Assembly (NCBI GenBank): GCA_965368175.1
Contig: CBDULX010000153.1
Span: forward strand, 1-7,414
Reading direction: 5' to 3'
DNA length: 7,414 bases
Source of the DNA: CBDULX01 sp965368175
GTDB lineage: Bacteria; Pseudomonadota; Gammaproteobacteria; SZUA-229
Positions 6,376 to 7,414 of the stretch are shown here, piece by piece. Position numbers and translations under genes: made by a program. Position 1 is the stretch's first letter. Every line of letters starts with the position of its first letter. A model generated the notes under the pieces. It was not told the DNA's origin and did no database searches. It was given only the letters and a program-made list of their open reading frames with translations.

Positions 6376-6846
6376 ATGAATACACGCACAATTGAAATTC
6401 TGGTGGGTATTTTTGTGGTCGCCGCCATGGCGGCCCTGTTTATGTTATCTATGCAGGTGAGTAACTTAGTCAGTTATAGTAACGATGAAGGTTACGAGCT
6501 AAAGGCCAAATTTGATAATATCGGCGGACTCAAGTTGCGCTCCCCGGTGAATGCGGGTGGTGTACACATCGGCAAGGTAGCGGATATCCACTATGATAAT
6601 GATCGCTATGAAGCCGTGGTAACCATAAAAATCGAGCAACAGTACCACTTCCCTACCGATACCTCCGCCAGCATACTGACTGCCGGCCTGCTGGGTGAGC
6701 AGTACATTGGACTTACGCCAGGCGCGGAAGATGAATATCTAAAACCCGGAGATACAATCGAATTAACACAGTCAGCTCTCGTACTTGAAAATATGATCGG
6801 CCAGTTCCTGTATTCCAGTTCCAGAACAAAAGAAGAAAAAGAATGA
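6376..6846 (+). CDS. mlaD: MlaD: membrane-anchored MCE-domain protein
   Basis: Forms a hexameric ring on the periplasmic face of MlaFE with a central hydrophobic pore that passes lipids. In the 156 residues, a single uncleaved N-terminal helix lies at about 7-28, followed by one MCE domain at about 39-117, with FDNIGGLKLRSPVNAGGVHIGKV (46-68) and the signature LTAGLLGEQYIGLTPG (101-116). The helix that lines the pore ends in ALVLENMIGQFLY (134-146), closely like E. coli MlaD. The protein then stops after a short charged tail (RTKEEKE), whereas E. coli MlaD (183 residues) has a longer low-complexity tail; the core is complete. AGGT (6365-6368) serves as ribosome binding site. The stop codon overlaps the ATG of the next small ORF as ATGA (6843-6846). 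Confidence 0.95.
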   Translation: MNTRTIEILVGIFVVAAMAALFMLSMQVSNLVSYSNDEGYELKAKFDNIGGLKLRSPVNAGGVHIGKVADIHYDNDRYEAVVTIKIEQQYHFPTDTSASILTAGLLGEQYIGLTPGAEDEYLKPGDTIELTQSALVLENMIGQFLYSSSRTKEEKE

Positions 6847-6941
6847 TCTTTCATATTATTGCCCTGTTCACAACATGGCCACTCTGGATATTCATGATCC
6901 ATATTGATAAGCGACTATCACATAACAAGCTCTCATCATGA
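6843..6941 (+). CDS. Possible small membrane peptide (32 aa) between mlaD and mlaB
   Basis: An ORF of 32 codons plus stop fills the gap between mlaD and mlaB exactly. Its ATG overlaps the mlaD stop (ATGA, 6843-6846) and its TGA overlaps the mlaB start (ATGA, 6938-6941), the arrangement of translationally coupled operon genes. Residues 1-21 are almost all hydrophobic or aromatic (with TTWPLWIFM in the middle), followed by the polar, basic tail DKRLSHNKL. This predicts one membrane helix with the tail in the cytoplasm by the positive-inside rule. There is no clear Shine-Dalgarno sequence, only purine-rich bases. In the usual gene order mlaC, a periplasmic carrier of about 200 residues, stands here. 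I do not recognise the peptide. It may be a real accessory subunit, a leader that couples mlaB translation to mlaD, or a relic of mlaC. Confidence 0.5.
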   Translation: MIFHIIALFTTWPLWIFMIHIDKRLSHNKLSS

Positions 6942-7231
6942 ACAAAGTATCGGTCACACACCAGAATGGACAGCTCAAGCTGAGTGGCAAACTGGATTTC
7001 CAATCCGTGGCCGAACTGCTGGCCAGCGATCAGTCCTGGCTAAATGATGTCGATATCAACATTAATCTGGCCGATATCAGCCACAGTAACAGTGCCGGAC
7101 TGGCACTTTTACTGGAATGGCTGAAGAAAGCCCGGCAAAAAAATATACAAATCAAGTTTCATAATGTCCCTGAGCAATTACTGGTAATAGCCAGAGCCTA
7201 TGGAGTTGAAGAAAACCTGCCCATCGTTTAG
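6938..7231 (+). CDS. mlaB: MlaB: STAS-domain subunit of the Mla ABC complex
   Basis: Small cytoplasmic STAS-domain protein that binds MlaF and is needed for assembly and activity of the transporter. The 97 residues make up one STAS domain: strand QLKLSGKLDF (12-21), the central ININLADISHSNSAGLALL (40-58) and the closing NVPEQLLVIARAYGV (76-90). Ser52, in SNSAGL, is at the position of Thr52 of E. coli MlaB and of the phosphorylated serine in SpoIIAA-like proteins; phosphorylation here is not implied. No Shine-Dalgarno sequence precedes the ATG, which overlaps the stop of the preceding 32-codon ORF (ATGA), so translation probably depends on ribosomes arriving from upstream. It is the last gene seen in the operon. 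Identification rests on context as well as sequence, since STAS domains are otherwise widespread. Confidence 0.9.
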   Translation: MNKVSVTHQNGQLKLSGKLDFQSVAELLASDQSWLNDVDININLADISHSNSAGLALLLEWLKKARQKNIQIKFHNVPEQLLVIARAYGVEENLPIV

Positions 7232-7277
7232 CTGAAGTAAATCAACAGAATAGACAAACAAATCACAAATTAAGTCG

Positions 7278-7293
7278 TCAATTATGTAATTGA
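7278..7293. repeat. Palindromic dyad downstream of mlaB
   Basis: TCAATTA (7278-7284) and TAATTGA (7287-7293) are perfect inverted 7-mers separated by two bases. The spacing is too tight for the full stem and no T tract follows, so it is a poor terminator; the symmetry is closer to that of a protein-binding site. It lies in a 121-base stretch (7232-7352) in which I see no gene and no clear promoter. Confidence 0.3.
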
Positions 7294-7352
7294 TCCTGTT
7301 ATTCAGCGGCGAAACTAAATTTATCCTATTACGCATCCACATCGCCAACTTC

Positions 7353-7414
7353 CAGTTTGCAGTTTGCAGTTTGCAGTTTGCAGTTTGCAGTTTGCAGTTT
7401 GCAGTTTGCAGTTT
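7353..7414. repeat. Heptamer tandem repeat (CAGTTTG)n, continuing past the window edge
   Basis: Eight perfect copies of the 7-base unit CAGTTTG (starting at 7353, 7360, 7367, 7374, 7381, 7388, 7395 and 7402) are followed by six bases of a ninth copy at the edge. The units are identical, which points to recent slippage or active maintenance. No coding frame of any length is anchored in it within the window. The true copy number and the sequence on the far side cannot be seen. Confidence 0.95.

Noticed and set aside
7353..7414. The right-edge repeats as a CRISPR array.
   Set aside because: The units are 7 bases long and directly contiguous, with no spacers and no palindromic repeat of CRISPR length, so this is a simple tandem repeat.

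Overview
The window looks like chromosomal DNA of a gammaproteobacterium of moderate GC content. It carries a Rieske-first bc1 operon (petA-petB), a trimeric-type DegS/AlgW protease gene, an Mla phospholipid-transport operon, and a heat-shock promoter of sigma-32 type. I cannot name the genus from the sequence.

Layout. On the minus strand at the left edge are petB (cytochrome b, running off the edge) and petA (Rieske protein), joined by a one-base TAATG overlap. Upstream of petA, also on the minus strand, is a NIF3/YbgI-family metal protein with its own intrinsic terminator at 1919-1941. Thirty-five bases separate it from the divergent plus-strand degS-like gene, which ends in a perfect 16-bp hairpin at 3986-4022. 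Next comes a single-gene heat-shock unit at 4054-4565: a sigma-32-like promoter, a short leader that can fold over the ribosome binding site, and an Hsp20 chaperone gene. From about 4734 to 7231 is an mla operon in the order mlaF, mlaE, mlaD, a 32-codon ORF, mlaB. The right edge is a 7-bp tandem repeat that continues out of the window.

How the genes fit together. petA and petB encode two of the three catalytic subunits of ubiquinol:cytochrome c reductase; cytochrome c1 would be expected beyond the left edge. DegS (periplasmic stress sensing), Hsp20 (cytoplasmic holdase) and Mla (outer-membrane lipid asymmetry) share an envelope or proteostasis theme, but each has its own expression signals, so this is adjacency and not proof of co-regulation.

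Most interesting points. (1) The usual position of mlaC between mlaD and mlaB holds only a 32-codon ORF for a hydrophobic, probably single-span peptide, coupled by ATGA overlaps at both ends. (2) mlaF has no in-frame ATG, GTG or TTG early enough to include its conserved N-terminal strand; the best-placed start is ATT at 4734 behind an AGGA. (3) The hsp20 leader can form a weak hairpin that buries its Shine-Dalgarno sequence, an RNA-thermometer candidate. (4) There are heptamer repeats at 7353-7414 and, inside a hairpin, at 4591-4604.
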